From positions 1 to 8,287 of the forward strand of contig DBNL01000100.1 in the NCBI GenBank assembly GCA_002299785.1: DNA of 8,287 nucleotides, given 5' to 3'. The notes beneath the pieces are model-generated. The model was not told the origin of the DNA and did no database searches. It saw only the letters and a list, made by a program, of their open reading frames with translations. Both the position numbers and the translations under genes were made by a program. Below, in pieces: positions 7,401-8,287 of the stretch (positions are counted from its first letter, which is position 1; each line of letters opens with the position of its first letter). Source of the DNA: Verrucomicrobia bacterium UBA673 (lineage in GTDB: Bacteria; Verrucomicrobiota; Verrucomicrobiia; Limisphaerales; UBA1096).

Positions 7401-8074
7401 TGGATTCATTCGACGGACTGAGGAGCACTCGACTGAACTGTTTTGAGGCATCTGTTTTCCTGAACCGTGGTGGAAAATTCGAGCGCCGGGCATTGCCGTA
7501 TCTGGCACAGTTCAGTCCGACATCCGGCATCAATGTGGCTGACTTCGACAATGATGGCCGCGAGGATTTATTGCTGAGCCAAAATCTATATTCTCTTCGA
7601 CCGGATTGGGGGCGGCTGGATTCGAGCGCCGGAATGATCCTGCTTGGCCAAGGCGATGGCCGGTTCGAGCCGGTACTGGCCGGTGTTAGCGGATTGGCCA
7701 TACTTGGTGACAGCCGGAATGCCTTGGTGGTCGATTTCAATCGCGACGGCCGAACCGATATCGTCGCGACCCAGATGTTTGGCCAAACGCAGGTCTATCT
7801 TGGTCAGGCTGGGAAGCCGGGAATTCGAGTTGGATTTGCAGCAAACAATCCCTTGGCCCGGCGCCTGAGCGCCCGGGTTCGCCTGATTTATCCGGATGGC
7901 TCCATGTCGCCCCGTCGTTGGTTTCATTCGGGCGACGGAGTGATGGCTCAGTGTGCCCCTGAGCAGGTGTTGGGCTTTGTCCAGCGACCTCAATCGCTTC
8001 AAATTGAGTGGTCGAATGGAACAATAAAGGCTATTCCGGTCGAATTAGACAAAAATGACTACGAGGTGCAATAA
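4469..8074 (+). CDS. Large secreted FG-GAP/VCBS beta-propeller protein with two ASPIC/UnbV-type segments (CRTAC1-like)
   Basis: A 1201-residue exported protein of unknown function. Residues 1-34 look like a Sec signal peptide: Arg12, hydrophobic AVGIVLLFAL (18-27), likely cut at AVA-QP (34/35). There is no proper lipobox, since Leu precedes Cys28. Thirteen calcium-loop motifs of the DxDxDG class start at Asp94, 146, 196, 309, 361, 442 and 531, then 698, 785, 844, 895, 1025 and 1089: seven and six, suggesting two propellers. Each set is followed by an ASPIC/UnbV-like region: about 569-638 with SGGGYLSSDSG (588-598), and about 1118-1195 with SGDGVMAQ (1154-1161). Residues 207-308 form the insertion usual before WGLDVTFRDVNNDMLPDLYVCNDF-type segments. 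An in-frame TAA at 4457-4459 makes the GTG at 4469 the earliest plausible start, and the signal peptide needs it; the next Met is residue 30. The likely location is periplasm, surface or outside, perhaps in adhesion or glycan/protein binding, but this is not shown. Confidence 0.9.
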   Translation: MTDSTQISTSGRCAWPGAVGIVLLFALCGMSAVAQPGDSPLAKRKAVKPSAAGSKRFELIPSAASGIEFVNRFSGLEFYKNTVAHNGAGVAVGDVNGDHLADIYLCNIQGANVLYLNQGNFRFRPVTQTAGIANNDKMSTGSALADVDNDGDKDLLVNGIQSGTRLFLNDGSGGFQLSKKSGLDPVGTTSSLALADIDGDGDLDLYVAHYIDRMHLADPTTRFEYSKRGEQWVVTRINGESALKPKWKGRFTVSDTGRVRELPEADRLYLNNADGTFRDVSAEPMFIVNGESRALASFREWGLDVTFRDVNNDMLPDLYVCNDFANPDRFWINQGNGTFELVTHRNIRHTSRSSMGVDFTDLNADGVPDFMLLDMLDPDRARRLVQLEKEIARSSRLLDWTYVPRFNRNVLMISQGGQQWFDTAFYSGVAATAWSWNVRFLDADLDGYDDMLVTNGFAFDTMDMDASLQIKSAQKSASKDTRALYEMKKLQPSYNSPNMLFRNEGRLRFTDVGEEFGFDHNGITYGLGVADFDNDGDLDLVTNNLNESPSLYRNTSQEPRIQVRLQGGVGSKVRLVGQGGTTTREIVSGGGYLSSDSGEVVFAAGVAGQPERLVVESRDGTEPTRIERPGVNSIYTVLKPNLAKLLVKREANKTTPMFRELPDAISFRHFPNLAKDFDENPLLFNRLSTASPAMLCRDFDNDGRLDFGFQLARSKGVQVFLNLDGGNFSPVASLYNDPSGLMGNTGWLDGFSVGEGKPNFVGTLNKIIPAIESLTQPASLTLRGDMDGDGTADAIYITQNTLNDHPAESRAIVFLNQSGSFRRAVNWEQSLGALGQVTSAVLVDMDEDGDADLLVSRNLGAIGLYHNRGDRFVDVSEAFGMLEFVGFWQGLAVGDFDNDGRVDFAAGNLGRNSPMELYPDGLVHLGRGGKSRLSLYTIKRGNMHLPVDDMDLYASVVDRARLPAMYRQFSNIDLAKVLDSFDGLRSTRLNCFEASVFLNRGGKFERRALPYLAQFSPTSGINVADFDNDGREDLLLSQNLYSLRPDWGRLDSSAGMILLGQGDGRFEPVLAGVSGLAILGDSRNALVVDFNRDGRTDIVATQMFGQTQVYLGQAGKPGIRVGFAANNPLARRLSARVRLIYPDGSMSPRRWFHSGDGVMAQCAPEQVLGFVQRPQSLQIEWSNGTIKAIPVELDKNDYEVQ
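4506..4523. repeat. 18-mer copy B of the iterated palindrome, inside the large gene's signal-peptide region
   Basis: GCGCTTGGCCAGGCGCGG, identical to 3511-3528. It begins at the second base of a codon and encodes the Ala-Trp-Pro-Gly-Ala stretch (residues 14-18), so identity with copy A is at DNA and not protein level. Confidence 0.7.
7642..7655. repeat. Palindrome copy GCTTGGCCAAGGCG in the large gene
   Basis: Contains the exact core CTTGGCCAAG (7643-7652), coding Leu-Gly-Gln-Gly. Related copies in the same gene are TTGGCCAAGCG (4589-4599, Leu-Ala-Lys-Arg), CTGGCCAAGC then TTGGTCAAGCG (6392-6401, 6404-6414), CCTGGCCAAGG (6484-6494), CACTTGGCCAGGTG (6966-6979) and TTTGGCCAAACGC (7778-7790). 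Confidence 0.55.
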
Positions 8075-8287
8075 ATAGCTGTTTTTTCTTTGGGGATCAA
8101 GATTAGGGACCGGTAGGCGGGGATCAACCCGGACAGTGTGTTTTACAGGTTACCGGGCCGAGCAAATTGAAAAATTTGAGAACCATCACTTCCTATAAGC
8201 TTTAGTTTCGTTCATTTGCTTTTCTAAATTTCTTGAATCTCGGGAACCAGAGTGCCCTTTTGCTTCTGTATTTAATTTTAAACTATA
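8075..8287. other. AT-rich 3' flank of the large gene; no gene seen
   Basis: No ORF of note and no copy of the TTGGCCAA palindrome. CAAATT-GAAA-AATTTG (8163-8178) can form a 6-bp hairpin with a GNRA loop, and CCCGG/CCGGG (8129-8158 region) a weak 5-bp stem, but neither is followed by a T-run, so I do not call a terminator. Base composition drops markedly towards AT at the right edge (TATTTAATTTTAAACTATA). Confidence 0.4.

Noticed and set aside
4748..7750. Repeated GACnnnGACAACGATGGC-like DNA words in the large gene
   Set aside because: These are in-frame codons for the DxDxDG calcium loops of FG-GAP/VCBS repeats, so they are explained at protein level and are not a DNA repeat array or CRISPR.
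8124..8178. Intrinsic terminator after the large gene
   Set aside because: Two short stems can be drawn, but both are weak and neither is followed by a run of T.

Overview
The window looks like an ordinary chromosomal stretch of a free-living bacterium of moderate-to-high GC, probably in the PVC group and most likely Verrucomicrobiota. The main pointer is the 1201-residue exported FG-GAP/VCBS protein with ASPIC/UnbV-type segments, a family I know as common in Verrucomicrobiota, Planctomycetota and Bacteroidota. Near-absence of Shine-Dalgarno sequences is compatible with this. The assignment is an inference; no rRNA or tRNA is present to fix it.

Layout. Positions 1-1127 (minus) hold the first 375 codons of ahcY, S-adenosylhomocysteine hydrolase, cut by the left edge. 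Positions 1139-2317 (minus) hold complete metK, S-adenosylmethionine synthetase, 11 bp upstream of ahcY and evidently in the same operon. A 191-bp divergent intergenic region (2318-2508) carries a good metK promoter whose -10 lies inside an imperfect inverted repeat, a second perfect palindrome in the metK leader, and a weak candidate cysI promoter. Positions 2509-4254 (plus) hold cysI, the sulfite reductase hemoprotein. A 214-bp gap (4255-4468) opens with a nested inverted repeat directly after the cysI stop. Positions 4469-8074 (plus) hold the large secreted two-propeller protein, starting at GTG. The last 213 bp (8075-8287) are AT-rich and show no gene.

How the genes work together. CysI reduces sulfite to sulfide for cysteine and methionine synthesis. 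MetK turns methionine into SAM, and AhcY removes the SAH left by methyltransferases and returns homocysteine. The left half is therefore a sulfur-assimilation/methyl-cycle locus with both arms read out from one intergenic region. The large exported protein has no evident metabolic link to it and probably has its own transcription unit.

The most unusual signal is at the DNA level: a short palindrome of the form GCGCTTGGCCAAGCGC and its derivatives recurs through coding and intergenic DNA in all three codon phases, including two identical 18-mers read in different frames. It behaves like a highly iterated genomic palindrome, comparable in kind to cyanobacterial HIP1. I found no CRISPR array, mobile element, RNA gene or defence system.
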